In this document: piece by piece, positions 16,253-24,911 of the stretch | Layout of the letters: each line of letters starts with the position of its first letter | Numbering within the stretch: the stretch's first letter is position 1 | NCBI RefSeq assembly: GCF_014646875.1 | Contig: NZ_BMOC01000002.1 | Location: 1 to 64,000, forward strand | Direction: 5' to 3' | DNA: 64,000 nucleotides | Source: Halobellus salinus | GTDB taxonomy: Archaea; Halobacteriota; Halobacteria; Halobacteriales; Haloferacaceae | The notes under the pieces: generated by a model | Told to the model about the DNA's origin: nothing | The model's input: the letters and a program-made list of their open reading frames with translations, nothing else | Databases searched by the model: none | Position numbers and translations under genes: made by a program

Positions 16253-17061
16253 GCCGCGAGCCCCGACGCGGGAGCGACGGACCCAGCCCCGCGGGCCACT
16301 ACCGACTGGCGCGGGCGGTTCTCTACCGGGAGGCCGTCCTGTTCGTGCGGTACCCTGCAAACGCGATCGGCGGCGTCGTGATCGCGGTGTTCTTCTTCGG
16401 GGTGCTGTTCTACGGCGGCCGGATGGTCGCGGGGCAGGCGCTGACCGACTCCATCGAGGGGATCATCGTGGGATACTTCCTGTGGACCCTCTCGGTGGGG
16501 GCGTACTCCGCGATCTCGAATGACATCGGCAGCGAGGTGCAGTGGGGGACCCTAGAGCGTCACGTCATGACTCCGTTCGGGTTCGCGCCGGTGGCGCTGC
16601 TGAAAGGCCTCGCGAAGGTGATTCGGACGTTCCTCACTTCCGGGGTCGTTCTGGGCGTGATGCTCGCCGTCACCGGGACGGCGCTCGAACTCAACGTCCT
16701 CACGATTGTGCTCGTCTCTGGGCTGTCAATCACCTCGGTCCTGGGGTTGGGCTTCGCTGCGGGTGGGATCACCCTGCTGTACAAGCGAATCGGAAACTGG
16801 CTGAACCTGCTACAGTTCGGGTTCGTGGTGCTCGTCTCGGCGCCCTCGCTGGACGTTCCGTGGCTCCGAGTTCTGCCGTTGGCCCACGGCAGTGGCCTCC
16901 TCCAGCGGGCGATGGTGAACGGCACCCGGATCTGGGAGTTCCCCGTCGCCGACCTGGCGCTACTGGTCGTTGTCGCCGTGGGCTACTTGGGGGCGGGCTA
17001 CCTCGTCTTCCAGTACGCGACGCGCCGCGCTCGGCGGCTGGGCGTGCTCGGCGACTACTGA
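16249..17061 (+). CDS. ABC-2 type transporter permease
   Basis: The 270-residue integral membrane partner of the preceding ATPase has six hydrophobic segments, starting with AIGGVVIAVFFFGVLFYGG. The central WGTLERHVMTPFGFAPVALLKGLAKVIR is the coupling-helix region typical of ABC-2 permeases. It is translationally coupled to the ATPase gene. Function is probably export of a small molecule, lipid or drug. An 80-bp inverted-repeat element begins 73 bases after the stop. Confidence 0.9.
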   Translation: MSREPRRGSDGPSPAGHYRLARAVLYREAVLFVRYPANAIGGVVIAVFFFGVLFYGGRMVAGQALTDSIEGIIVGYFLWTLSVGAYSAISNDIGSEVQWGTLERHVMTPFGFAPVALLKGLAKVIRTFLTSGVVLGVMLAVTGTALELNVLTIVLVSGLSITSVLGLGFAAGGITLLYKRIGNWLNLLQFGFVVLVSAPSLDVPWLRVLPLAHGSGLLQRAMVNGTRIWEFPVADLALLVVVAVGYLGAGYLVFQYATRRARRLGVLGDY

Positions 17062-17134
17062 CGACCAGGTGTCCGGTGGTGGTCGGCCGCAGGTTCGTCC
17101 GGACACACGGCGGCCGACGCTCCTATGGGGACTC

Positions 17135-17214
17135 ATACTGTCGGCTATAGTCGCGTGACGTATTTCGACACCCCGGGGTGTCGAAAATCTTCATGTAGTT
17201 ATAGCCGACGGTAT
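17135..17214. repeat. 80-bp inverted-repeat element, copy 2 (opposite orientation)
   Basis: Ends are at 17135-17149 and 17200-17214 (one mismatch), with the same central 24-bp palindrome (half-site TTTCGACACCCC) as the element at 6839-6918. The reverse complement aligns to copy 1 along its whole length and for a further eight bases (GAGTCCCC) beyond one end. Confidence 0.9.
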
Positions 17215-17287
17215 CAAAACGCTGCGCATTCGGATGGGTACTGTGAGCGGGGAGTGAACTCAGTGAGAACCGGAGAGAGACGAGCGT

Positions 17288-17590
17288 GGAAGCCCCCGCG
17301 CTCTCGACTCGATGGGCTTGCTGTCGCTCACGGGGTCGCTGCTCACGGGCGCTTCGCGCCCGTTCGTACGGCTTGCGGCGGCGAAGCCGCCGGGGGCGCA
17401 GACCACTTCCGAGTCCACGGCGGCTGCGCCGCCGCGAACGCTTCACTGCTTGCGTCGCGCGCCTGCACCAGAACGTGTCGCGTTCTGGGTGGCTGACGAG
17501 AGCTCTCCCGTCACCGTCGTTGAGACCGCGGCCCCGTGTCCAGTCTCACCCAGCGGCGGTTCGCCGGTCGGTCGTCGCTTACCTAAACAC
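17288..17590 (-). repeat. GC-rich interspersed element, copy E1
   Basis: Read on the minus strand, the element starts with GTTTAGGTAAGCG, passes GGGTGAGACTGGACACGGGGC and ends near GCGGGGGCTTCCACGCTCG. The same order of boxes is found at 17609-17880 and on the minus strand at 43057-43335. It contains no gene. It abuts copy E2 head to head, so the two heads form an 18-bp near-perfect hairpin at 17578-17620. Confidence 0.65.
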
Positions 17591-17608
17591 GACCTTCGGA
17601 CGGGTCGT

Positions 17609-17880
17609 GTTCAGATAAGCTGGTGACCCTGTGACCACCTCGAAAGTCCCGGCCGGCGGCGGCCGGTTAGCCAGCCGATGTGGGCGGGACTGAAACGGGC
17701 CGGTCGCTCGTCAGCCGAGACGACGTAAGCACCGCAACGTAGTGAGGAGCGCAACGAGTCGCAGGCAGGGAGGGACCTGCGGTCCCTCTGGCAGCCGGCG
17801 CAAAGTGCCGGCGACGGCGAGCGACCGGGGGCTTTCGAGGTGTCTCCAGTCGCACCGCCCTCATCTCAACACTGCCTTCG
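17609..17880 (+). repeat. GC-rich interspersed element, copy E2
   Basis: The element head is TTCAGATAAGC, the middle box is GGGCGGGACTGAAACGGGCC (17684 onward) and the distal box is CGAGCGACCGGGGGCTTTCG. The middle and distal boxes are partly complementary (GGTCGCTCG/CGAGCGACC), so the transcript could fold into a long hairpin. No gene is supported between 17062 and 17923; this element, E1 and the 80-bp palindrome fill that gap. Confidence 0.65.
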
Positions 17881-17923
17881 GACGCCCGGACGAATTCAAG
17901 TACGTCGGGTCACAGGTGGCGGT

Positions 17924-18661
17924 ATGGAGTTGACACCCGATCTCAATGGCCGGACCGCGCTCGTGACCGGGAGCGCAACCCGGGTTGGCCGCGAACTGCT
18001 TCTGACACTCGCCGCGTGCGGCGCTGACGTGGTTGTCCACTACCGGACGAGCGAGGCCGCCGCCGAAGCGACCGCCGAGGAGGCACGCGAGTGCGGCGTC
18101 AACACCACGACCGTCGCAGGCGACGTCACCGATCCCGACGCAGTCGACGCGCTGTTCGAGAACGCCGAGTCCGCGCTCGGACCGGTCGATATCCTCGTCA
18201 ACAACGTTGGCAACTTCGATCCCAGACATTGGTCGGAGATCGAGTGGCCGGCGTGGCGCGATGCCGTCGAGAGCACGTTCTACGGGACGGTCCTCTGCTC
18301 GCGCCGGGCGCTCAAGGGGATGCGCGAACAGGGGTGGGGTCGGATCGTGAACATCGGCTTCGCCGACAGCGATCGGATGCACGCCCACCCGGTGAACTTC
18401 CCGTACTTCGTCGGAAAGACGGGGGTCGTGATGTTCACCCGAATGCTCGGGGCGGACACGCAGGACGACGGCATCACCGTCAACGCGGTCTCGCCGTTCG
18501 CCGTCGAGAACACCGTGTCGGACGTGTCGTCATTCCCGCGTGGGCGGGCAGCGAGCGTCGAGGAAGTCGCTGCACCGGTGCTTTTCTTTCTCGGTGACCA
18601 CGCCGGGTACATCAGTGGCGAGAACGTGGCCGTCGACGGCGGTCGCCTTCCGGAGCGCTGA
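17924..18661 (+). CDS. Short-chain dehydrogenase/reductase (FabG-like)
   Basis: This 245-residue SDR has the NAD(P)-binding TGSATRVGRE loop (about residues 16-25), NNVGN (about 90), and catalytic Tyr-x3-Lys in YFVGK (about 160-164). The end SGENVAVDGG is typical of FabG-like proteins. A Ser is available in ADSDR as the third catalytic residue. TGSATRVGR rather than TGxxxGIG recalls pteridine- or FolM-type reductases. Substrate is unknown. The start at 17924 is the ATG in front of the Rossmann fold. Confidence 0.85.
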   Translation: MELTPDLNGRTALVTGSATRVGRELLLTLAACGADVVVHYRTSEAAAEATAEEARECGVNTTTVAGDVTDPDAVDALFENAESALGPVDILVNNVGNFDPRHWSEIEWPAWRDAVESTFYGTVLCSRRALKGMREQGWGRIVNIGFADSDRMHAHPVNFPYFVGKTGVVMFTRMLGADTQDDGITVNAVSPFAVENTVSDVSSFPRGRAASVEEVAAPVLFFLGDHAGYISGENVAVDGGRLPER

Positions 18662-19120
18662 TACAGATACGATCGGGTACCCCTGTGGTGGGGGTCAAGC
18701 GGACACGTGGCCCAGTTGTCGGTGTATGTATACCCGTGGTGCTTGGGAGTGTGGATGCTACGGACTCGGTGAGATGCCGTCCCCGAACCACAAGGGGTGG
18801 CGGGCAGTGGGTCACACGGCGATGACACGGAGTTCGATGGGGGCTCAGTGGCCGGGCCACAGCCCTACGAGAGACAACCGAGAGTTCCCCCGGCGTGTGG
18901 CCGGGTCCCCCCGAGTGCGGGGTGGAGCCGACGGGCGACGACCACCCGAATCCAGTGGTCGGATCGCCGCGCCTTCAGCCGCGGGAGGAGGACGAACCGT
19001 GGTCTCTCGTCACGAGACGGCGTTCAACACTCGAGGGAGTGTCGAAGACCTACGCGTGGTTGCGGCCGCCAGTACGCCTCCGTGGCCGGAGCCACGAGGC
19101 GGCGCGTGCTCCGGCCCGTG
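18662..19120. other. 459-bp gap; possible degraded IS200/IS605 right end
   Basis: No gene is supported. A short stem CCGCG/CGCGG with GAGGAGGAC after it (about 18970-19000) resembles the terminal hairpin of haloarchaeal TnpB guide RNAs, but the match is weak and no tnpB lies upstream. The rest shows no structure. Confidence 0.3.
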
Positions 19121-19288
19121 TCACTCCGAACGGTCGTGGAGCCCCCGGGTGAAGTACGCGGCAGCCGCCGGATCCGACGGAAGTGGGTCGAGCCCCGTCG
19201 CTCCGCACTGATCGCACTCGTCGTGATCCTCGGGGACTGCATAGACCGTGCCGCAGTCGGGACACGAGCGGTAGTGAAGGCCAGACAT
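19121..19288 (-). CDS. Small zinc-ribbon protein
   Basis: This 55-residue protein has two Cys-x2-Cys knuckles (CPDCGTVYAV, then CDQCGATGL) forming a rubredoxin-like zinc ribbon. Such proteins are plentiful in haloarchaea and mostly uncharacterised. The start at 19288 (MSGLHYRSCPDC) is the ATG nearest the first knuckle. It is followed on the same strand by no close gene and preceded by the kinase gene's 3' end. Confidence 0.75.
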   Translation of the reverse strand: MSGLHYRSCPDCGTVYAVPEDHDECDQCGATGLDPLPSDPAAAAYFTRGLHDRSE

Positions 19289-19348
19289 TACGTTGGTAAC
19301 CCTCGCCGTCGGCAAAACCGTGTCGCCGTGCCGCGCGATCCGCGCGAT

Positions 19349-20845
19349 TCACGTCGCCGAGTTGACCGGATCTGCGCTCTTCGAGGGCTGCTCGACGCCG
19401 GTGAACTCGAACCGGGCGCCGCCCGCGTCGCTCTCCGTGAGCGTCACTTCCCACCCGTGGGCCGCCGCGATCCGCCCCACGATCGCCAGCCCGAAGCCGG
19501 TCCCCGCTTCGGCGGTGGTGTAGCCGGGCTCGAAGACGGAGTCGCGCGTCCCCGGGGGGATGCCCGGGCCGTCGTCGGCGACGTAGAACCCAGTCCCGTC
19601 GTCGAGCGACCCGACCGTGATCGCGACGCCGGGAGCCTCGTGAGCCACCGCGTCCTCGGACGCCGACCGACTTCCCGTCGAGCCGTGCTCTGTGCTGTTC
19701 CGGAACAGGTTCTCGAGCAGCCGCCGCAGCCGTCCGGTGTCGGCCTCAACCGTCGGAGACGACGTCACCGAGAGGTCCGCCGCGTCGGAGCCGACGGTCT
19801 CCCACGCCGTCCGTACGGCAGCCTCAAGATCGATCGTCTCGGTCACGGCCACGCCGTCACCCTCGCGGGCGAGCGTCAGGAGTTCGTCGAGCATCCGCTC
19901 GAACCGGTCGTGAGCGTCGTCGATTTTCTCAAAGAACTCCGCCTCACCGGTCTCTCTAGCCAACTCAGCTGCGGTTCGCGCGGTCATCAGCGGGGTTCGG
20001 AGGTCGTGTGAGGCCACGGAGACGAACTCCTCTAACCGCTCGTTCTTTCTCGCTAACTCCTCGCGCCGGCGGTGCTGAGAGGTGATGTCGCGGAGGATTC
20101 CGGCACACCCACGGTACTCGTCGTCGAAGGGCAACGGCGCGAGGTGGTCTCGGCACGGGATCACGTCGCCCTCCTTGGTCCGGATCTCGATCTCGAACTG
20201 CTCGGCGTCGGGGCCCGACGAGGACACGACCGACCGCAACGCGTCATCGGCGTGCTCGACGCTCGCGTCGGTCTTGACGATCGAGGGCTCGGCCCCGACG
20301 AGTTCATCCCGGTTGTAGCCGGTGAGGTCGGCAAACGCATCGTCGACGTACGCGAAGCGACCCTCGGCGTCAACCACGTAGGTCGGATACCCAAGCGCCT
20401 GCAGAACCGCGGAGTATCGCTCTGTTTCCAGACCGGCGCGGTACTCCCGTACCGCGTGCTCGACACGGTTTGCCAGCCGTTCGTGTTGTTCGGGGCCACC
20501 CTTCTGGAGGTAGCCGGTGACGCCCGCGTTGATCGCCCGACTCGCGATCGACTCGCTGCCCTTTCCCGTGTACAGCAGGAACGGCAGGTCCGGGGACCGC
20601 GCTCTGACCTGTGACAACAGCTCCAACCCGTCGGTTCCGGGCATCTCGTAATCGCTGACAACACAATCGAACGACTCCTCTCGGAGCCGCTCGATCGCCG
20701 CCGCCGGCTGGCCGACTGTCGTGATCTCGACCGACTGGAGTTCCCGGGTCAGAAACGCTTCGGTCACGTCCAGAAACGCCGGGTCGTCGTCAACGTGGAG
20801 CAGACGGATTCGACCGGGTGCGTACCGATGCTCGGTTCCGTTCAT
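19349..20845 (-). CDS. Hybrid sensor: receiver, PAS and histidine kinase
   Basis: This 498-residue soluble signal protein has a receiver domain at about residues 12-125 with the phosphorylatable Asp65 (VVSDYEMPG). A PAS domain follows (about 145-258, YVVDAEGRFAYVDDAFADLTGY), then HisKA with His280 (SVASHDLRTPL). The HATPase domain has the G1 box DDGPGIP and G2 box GTGFGLAIV. The receiver-first layout is common in haloarchaea and may connect several kinases in a phosphorelay. No membrane segment is present. The partner and input signal are unknown. Confidence 0.9.
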   Translation of the reverse strand: MNGTEHRYAPGRIRLLHVDDDPAFLDVTEAFLTRELQSVEITTVGQPAAAIERLREESFDCVVSDYEMPGTDGLELLSQVRARSPDLPFLLYTGKGSESIASRAINAGVTGYLQKGGPEQHERLANRVEHAVREYRAGLETERYSAVLQALGYPTYVVDAEGRFAYVDDAFADLTGYNRDELVGAEPSIVKTDASVEHADDALRSVVSSSGPDAEQFEIEIRTKEGDVIPCRDHLAPLPFDDEYRGCAGILRDITSQHRRREELARKNERLEEFVSVASHDLRTPLMTARTAAELARETGEAEFFEKIDDAHDRFERMLDELLTLAREGDGVAVTETIDLEAAVRTAWETVGSDAADLSVTSSPTVEADTGRLRRLLENLFRNSTEHGSTGSRSASEDAVAHEAPGVAITVGSLDDGTGFYVADDGPGIPPGTRDSVFEPGYTTAEAGTGFGLAIVGRIAAAHGWEVTLTESDAGGARFEFTGVEQPSKSADPVNSAT

Positions 20846-20898
20846 CTCTCGTGCGCGCACGTACGAGCGCGAGAAATAATATGGGTTTCCCTTACACG

Positions 20899-21816
20899 TT
20901 AGGTTCCGTCCACCGCGCCCGGAAGCGGCTCGTTGATGCCGAGGAGGACCGTGCTCCGTTCCCAGAGCCGCCGGGCCGCCCCGTTGTCGCGGGCCGTTGC
21001 CGACGGCGTCTCCGGGTCTTGGCCCGAGAAATACCGCCCGGAGACGCCGGCGACCCGGGGGGAGACCCCGAGGAACAGAAGCGCCGCCGCGCCGTCGGCG
21101 ACCGATGTGACCCCGGGAATCGAATCGAACAGCCGGATGACGGCCGGGAGCGGCCCGGGGAGGAACCGGCTGAACCCGCTGCCGGGGATCGCACCCGGGT
21201 GGAGGCTGTTTGCGGTGATCGGCCGTCCGGCGGCGTCGAGCCGGCGGGCGAGTTCGTTCGTGAAGAGCACGTTCGCGAGTTTGGAGTGGCTGTACGCCCA
21301 GGTGCCCGAGTATCGGTCAAGTGTCGTGGTTCGGTCGAGATCCAGGTCGGTGCCGCGGTGGGCCGCCGAGGCGGTCGTGACCACGCGGGCACCCTCTCGC
21401 AGGTGATCCACCAACTCGGCGGTCACCAGAAACGGCGACAGGTGGTTGACGTGGAACGTCCGTTCGACGCCGAGTTCGGTGATTCGGCCGTCGCGGAAGA
21501 ATCCCCCGGCGTTGTTGACCAGCAGGTCCACCCCGTCGGTCTCGGCGCGGACGGTTGTCGCAAACTCCCGGACGGCCGACCGGTCCGTGAAATCAGCCGG
21601 TACAAACGTCGCGTCCGCGCCGACGGCGTTGAGTTCGGCAACCACCGCCGACCCGGCGTCGCGGTCGCGCCCGTGGACGACCACGTCCGCACCCAACCGC
21701 CCCAGCGCCACCGCCGCGGCGCGGCCGATTCCGCTCGTCGACCCGGTGACAACCGCTTGTGTTCCGGCGCGGTCGGCGTCCGCAACGCCGGCGCGGGCTT
21801 CCGGAGGTGTCTCCAT
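20899..21816 (-). CDS. Short-chain dehydrogenase/reductase (retinol-dehydrogenase-like)
   Basis: This 305-residue SDR has TGSTSGIGRA for NADP binding, NNAGG, a Ser in VTTASAA, and the catalytic Tyr-x3-Lys in YSHSKLAN. HPGAIPGSGF follows, as in the retinol dehydrogenase/WW-domain oxidoreductase-like group. The start at 21816 (METPPEA) precedes the Rossmann fold by about 20 residues. It lies divergent from the halorhodopsin gene. Its likeness to retinol dehydrogenases is a family resemblance; a role in retinal metabolism is only a guess. Confidence 0.82.
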   Translation of the reverse strand: METPPEARAGVADADRAGTQAVVTGSTSGIGRAAAVALGRLGADVVVHGRDRDAGSAVVAELNAVGADATFVPADFTDRSAVREFATTVRAETDGVDLLVNNAGGFFRDGRITELGVERTFHVNHLSPFLVTAELVDHLREGARVVTTASAAHRGTDLDLDRTTTLDRYSGTWAYSHSKLANVLFTNELARRLDAAGRPITANSLHPGAIPGSGFSRFLPGPLPAVIRLFDSIPGVTSVADGAAALLFLGVSPRVAGVSGRYFSGQDPETPSATARDNGAARRLWERSTVLLGINEPLPGAVDGT

Positions 21817-21975
21817 ACGGTCGGAACGGGCCCGACGGACAAAAACGACCCGCGCGTGGACACCGCGCGACTCGTGTTGGAGGTGTCGGAGGTGGAAACG
21901 CATCCCCGGGGTCACCGCCGGAAAGTTGGGCAATTGAAAAAGATTGTGGCCGTTTATTTTCCGAATCGGTTGTAC

Positions 21976-21985
21976 TTATTTATAC
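21976..21985 (+). promoter_or_regulatory. TATA-box of the halorhodopsin gene
   Basis: TTATTTATAC is centred 28 bases before the ATG at 22009, the exact spacing of leaderless haloarchaeal promoters. The flanking region is notably AT-rich. Confidence 0.6.
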
Positions 21986-22008
21986 AGCGAGTCCGTACGT
22001 GTTGATGT

Positions 22009-22824
22009 ATGCCGGGAGTAAACGCACTGAACGGAATCGCCGTACCGCTGCAGCAAACACAGGCCGACGCGGCCACGGAGATCGCGAACAACGCGTTGCT
22101 CGCTTCGTCGCTGTGGGTCAACGTCGCCCTCGCCGGGTTGTCGGCCCTGCTGTTCGTGTATATGGGTCGGAGCATAACAAACGGTCGCGTGAAGGCCATC
22201 TGGGGTGCGACGCTCATGATCCCGCTGGTGTCGATCTCTAGTTACCTCGGGCTTTTATCCGGACTCACAGTCGGATTCATCCAGATGCCGGCGGGGCACG
22301 CACTCGCCAACGAAGTGATACTCAGCCAGTGGGGCCGGTATCTCACGTGGGCGCTGTCAACACCGATGATCCTGCTCGCGCTCGGCCTGCTCGCCGACGT
22401 CGACCTCGGTAGCATCTTCACCGTCATCGCCGCCGATATCGGGATGTGTATCACGGGGCTTGCGGCCGCGCTGATCACGTCTTCCTACGGGCTTCGGTGG
22501 GCGTTCTACGCCGTCAGTTGTGCGTTCTTCCTGGCCGTGCTGTACGCCCTGGTCGCCCAGTGGCCGGACGCCGCTGCGGACGCCGGAACAAGCGAGATCT
22601 TCAGCACGCTGCGGGCGCTCACGATCGTGCTGTGGCTGGGGTACCCCATCATCTGGGCGATCGCTCCCGAGGGTCTCGCGCTCATTCCGGTCGGCATCTC
22701 GTCGTGGGGGTACTCCGCGCTCGATATCTTTGCGAAGTACATTTTCGCGTTCCTTCTGATTCGGTGGGTCACCGACAACGAGTCGTCGATCCGCGATTTC
22801 GCACTGCACTCCTCCTCCGCGTGA
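22009..22824 (+). CDS. hop: Halorhodopsin, light-driven chloride pump
   Basis: This 271-residue, seven-helix retinal protein belongs to the bacteriorhodopsin family. In helix C the motif RYLTWALSTPMILLALGLL gives Thr113, Ser117 and Ala124 at the positions of bacteriorhodopsin Asp85, Thr89 and Asp96. This TSA motif defines inward chloride pumps. Arg110 is present and the retinal-binding Lys243 lies in ALDIFAKYIFAF. Light drives Cl- into the cell, giving osmotic and energy benefits. The start fits a leaderless promoter. The last residues (ALHSSSA) are encoded by the outer arm of a mobile-element hairpin, and the stop codon is that hairpin's loop, so the natural tail may have been replaced. Confidence 0.93.
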   Translation: MPGVNALNGIAVPLQQTQADAATEIANNALLASSLWVNVALAGLSALLFVYMGRSITNGRVKAIWGATLMIPLVSISSYLGLLSGLTVGFIQMPAGHALANEVILSQWGRYLTWALSTPMILLALGLLADVDLGSIFTVIAADIGMCITGLAAALITSSYGLRWAFYAVSCAFFLAVLYALVAQWPDAAADAGTSEIFSTLRALTIVLWLGYPIIWAIAPEGLALIPVGISSWGYSALDIFAKYIFAFLLIRWVTDNESSIRDFALHSSSA

Positions 22825-22906
22825 CGCGGAGGAGTCCCGCCACGGGGTTTCAGGCCGAGTGAAGCGGCCTGTTGGGTTCAACAGTCATACGTTCTGCTCT
22901 GTTGAA
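22812..22906 (-). ncRNA. Orphan TnpB-type guide RNA 3' end (remnant A)
   Basis: Read on the minus strand, three hairpins follow in order: 22906-22877 (8-bp arms), 22871-22851 (CAGGCCG/CGGCCTG) and 22834-22812 (10-bp arms, CTCCTCCGCG). The last is followed by a short tail. The order and final hairpin match the right end of the TnpB element at 385-440. No tnpB frame remains upstream. A second copy at 25812-25903 keeps the folds with different bases in one stem. It overlaps the halorhodopsin 3' end. The rest of 22907-23125 shows no gene. Confidence 0.6.
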
Positions 22907-23125
22907 TAGCGGGTTCTGTGTTAAGCCGAAGGCACGCCAATGCTGAGACCACCGGCCACAGAGGCGTACAAGGGTACGCAGATTCCGACTGTCGACGGGG
23001 ACACCCCTATGCAACGGCAGATTGTCACACCATAATTCGGCTCAACGCCCGGCTGTGCGGTGTTTTCGTTCCGGGCACCCGGTTCCTCCACAAACCACTT
23101 ATACCGTCACCGGGGAGTGAGTGGT

Positions 23126-23458
23126 ATGCTTGACCCGCTGCAACTGTCGCTTGACCCCACGCAACTCGGCCTCGAGTTCGGGAGCGGCGCAGTCATCGGC
23201 GGCATCGTCGGCTTCGCCGCCAAGAAGGTCGCCAAGATCATCGCCGTGCTTGTCGGACTGGAACTGGCGCTGTTCAAATTCTTGGAATCCCGCGGCATCC
23301 TAACGGTCGACTGGGAGCGGTTGAGTTCCGGGGCCCTCCAGAACGCGCAGGTGGCGGCCGGCGGTACGCCGCCGGGGTGGGTCTCGACGATTCTCTCGAC
23401 GCTGTCGATTTCGGCGGGGTTCACCGGCGGGTTCCTAGCCGGGTTCAAGAAGGGATAG
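23126..23458 (+). CDS. FUN14-like small membrane protein
   Basis: This 110-residue protein has a FUN14-like pattern. A short amphipathic start is followed by FGSGAVIGGIVGFAAKKVAKIIAVLVGLELALFKFLE (glycine-rich membrane helix, then charged KKVAK, then a second helix). A C-terminal helix STLSISAGFTGGFLAGFKKG ends with the GFxxGFK motif of the family. Function in archaea is unknown; eukaryotic FUNDC1 is a mitophagy receptor, but that role cannot be transferred. Confidence 0.8.
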   Translation: MLDPLQLSLDPTQLGLEFGSGAVIGGIVGFAAKKVAKIIAVLVGLELALFKFLESRGILTVDWERLSSGALQNAQVAAGGTPPGWVSTILSTLSISAGFTGGFLAGFKKG

Positions 23459-23473
23459 TTCGGATCGACGCCG

Positions 23474-24199
23474 CTACCGCGTACTGAGTTCGTCCTTGTC
23501 TTTGATGACCTGGGTCTCGGCCTCGCCCGAGGTCAGTTCGTTGACCAGGTCGTAGAAGTCGTTCCGCATCCCTGCGGGGAACGTCACGACGCCCACCCAC
23601 GAGCCGTCGGGTTGCCACTCCTCACGCGCTAAGTCGCCGTACTGCCGGACCTGTGCCTGAGTGCTGCCGGCGTAGTCGGCGGGGACCTGCACGGCGACGG
23701 TCACCTCGTCGAACCGGATGGGGATCACCGGTCGGAGCGCGTCCAGAGCGTCGTCGACTTGCGTCTCTACGGGTTCCATCGGGTCGACCTGGAACCCCCC
23801 CTCCTCGAGGGCGCGCTCGATCCGCTCGGGCGGGTGCGGAGCGTTGTCCATCTGGGGGTTGACCGCGTTCCGTGCGATCCGGGTTATGAGGTTCTTCCGC
23901 TTCTGTTCCTGCATCTCTCGCCGTTGTTCGGCGGTAATCTGGATCTCGCCGTCCCGGACGACCTCCGGGATGATCTCTAAGGGGTCGGTCGTCTCGAACA
24001 CCGTCTCGAGGTCGGACTCCGCAGGGCGGTCGCCGCGGGAGGCGTCCGAGAAGACGTCTTCAGCCGCGATCACGTCTTCCAGCTCGTCCTCGAATTCCCC
24101 GCGCTTCATCGAGAGCGCCGCGTCGGGATCAACGAGAACCTCGAACCGCTCGCCGTGCGATTCGAGCCTGGCCGTCACCGCTTCGTCGAGCGAGATCAT
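23474..24199 (-). CDS. Ribosome maturation factor SBDS/Sdo1
   Basis: This 241-residue protein is the archaeal SBDS orthologue, which acts with EF-2-like GTPase activity in 60S/50S subunit maturation (eIF6 release in eukaryotes). Domain I (FYSH) covers residues 1-90 (ERFEVLVDPDAALSMKRGE, DVFSDASRGDR). Domain II is helical (TAEQRREMQEQKRKNLITRIARNAVNPQ), and domain III is ferredoxin-like (about 165-240). The start at 24199 (MISLDEAVTARLESHG) matches the family. A divergent small zinc-finger gene shares the upstream region. Confidence 0.93.
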   Translation of the reverse strand: MISLDEAVTARLESHGERFEVLVDPDAALSMKRGEFEDELEDVIAAEDVFSDASRGDRPAESDLETVFETTDPLEIIPEVVRDGEIQITAEQRREMQEQKRKNLITRIARNAVNPQMDNAPHPPERIERALEEGGFQVDPMEPVETQVDDALDALRPVIPIRFDEVTVAVQVPADYAGSTQAQVRQYGDLAREEWQPDGSWVGVVTFPAGMRNDFYDLVNELTSGEAETQVIKDKDELSTR

Positions 24200-24328
24200 A
24201 CCGTCTCCTACTGGCTCCGAGGTAAAAAGCCCTCCCTGCCGGGGGACCGACCGCGGGCGCTCGCAGGACGGGATTAAGCGGTCGTTAACCCCGTATTTGA
24301 CCGTGGTATCGATCGGCAACCGGCGATT

Positions 24329-24338
24329 AACTAAATAC
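24329..24338 (+). promoter_or_regulatory. TATA-box of the small zinc-finger gene at 24363
   Basis: AACTAAATAC is centred about 29 bases upstream of the ATG at 24363, consistent with leaderless transcription. Confidence 0.45.
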
Positions 24339-24362
24339 CCTTGCCCTGAATCGTGGGGTACG

Positions 24363-24554
24363 ATGGTACCTGGAACAGCCGACACCGCAAACGACGACCT
24401 CGGCGCCTACCACATCGTCTGCCACGACTGCCCGACGGAGCTGCTCGCCGACGGGGAAGCGGAGGCCCAACGACACCTTTCGGAGCACCGGTCCTCCACG
24501 GGCCATAACGTGGAGTTCGCGGCGCTGCGTGGTGTGGATATGGAAAACGAGTGA
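24363..24554 (+). CDS. Small Cys/His-rich protein
   Basis: This 63-residue acidic protein has a C-x2-C and H-x3-H pattern (HIVCHDCPTELLADGEAEAQRHLSEH) that could bind one zinc. Proteins of this kind are common and uncharacterised in haloarchaea. The start is supported by a TATA-box 29 bases upstream. It is convergent with the thioredoxin gene. Confidence 0.65.
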   Translation: MVPGTADTANDDLGAYHIVCHDCPTELLADGEAEAQRHLSEHRSSTGHNVEFAALRGVDMENE

Positions 24555-24572
24555 CCGGGCGGTCGACCGAGA

Positions 24573-24911
24573 TCAGGCCGACAACTGCTCGATGACACCG
24601 ACCAGATCTGACTTGTCCTGCACACCGACGACGCGTTCGGCTTCCTCGCCGTTCTCGTAGAACGCCAGGGTGGGAACCGACCTAACGCCGGCGTCCTGTG
24701 CGACCGCCCGCAGATCGTCGATGTCGACTTTCAGAACCGTGGCTTCGGTTTCGGCCGCGACCTCCTCAACGGTCGGTTCGAGCATCTTGCACGGACCACA
24801 CCACTCGGCGTGGAAGTCGACGAGCACGACGTCGTGTTCGCCCAGTAGCTCTTCGAGGTGGTCTTCGCTCTCAACGTGGATCGGCGCGCCGGTCGTTTCG
24901 GGTGTACTCAT
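24573..24911 (-). CDS. trxA: Thioredoxin
   Basis: This 112-residue disulfide reductase has the WCGPCKM active site (about residues 37-43) and the cis-proline loop SVPTLAFYENGE. All fold elements of classic thioredoxin are present. It keeps cytoplasmic protein thiols reduced, fed by a thioredoxin reductase not seen in the window. The ATG at 24911 is chosen; a GTG immediately before it is possible. A minus-strand TATA-like AAATAAGTAA sits about 32 bases upstream. Confidence 0.93.
   Translation of the reverse strand: MSTPETTGAPIHVESEDHLEELLGEHDVVLVDFHAEWCGPCKMLEPTVEEVAAETEATVLKVDIDDLRAVAQDAGVRSVPTLAFYENGEEAERVVGVQDKSDLVGVIEQLSA

Noticed and set aside
18797-20011. Plus-strand 404-codon frame antisense to the histidine kinase
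   Set aside because: Antisense shadow; kinase motifs on the minus strand are complete.
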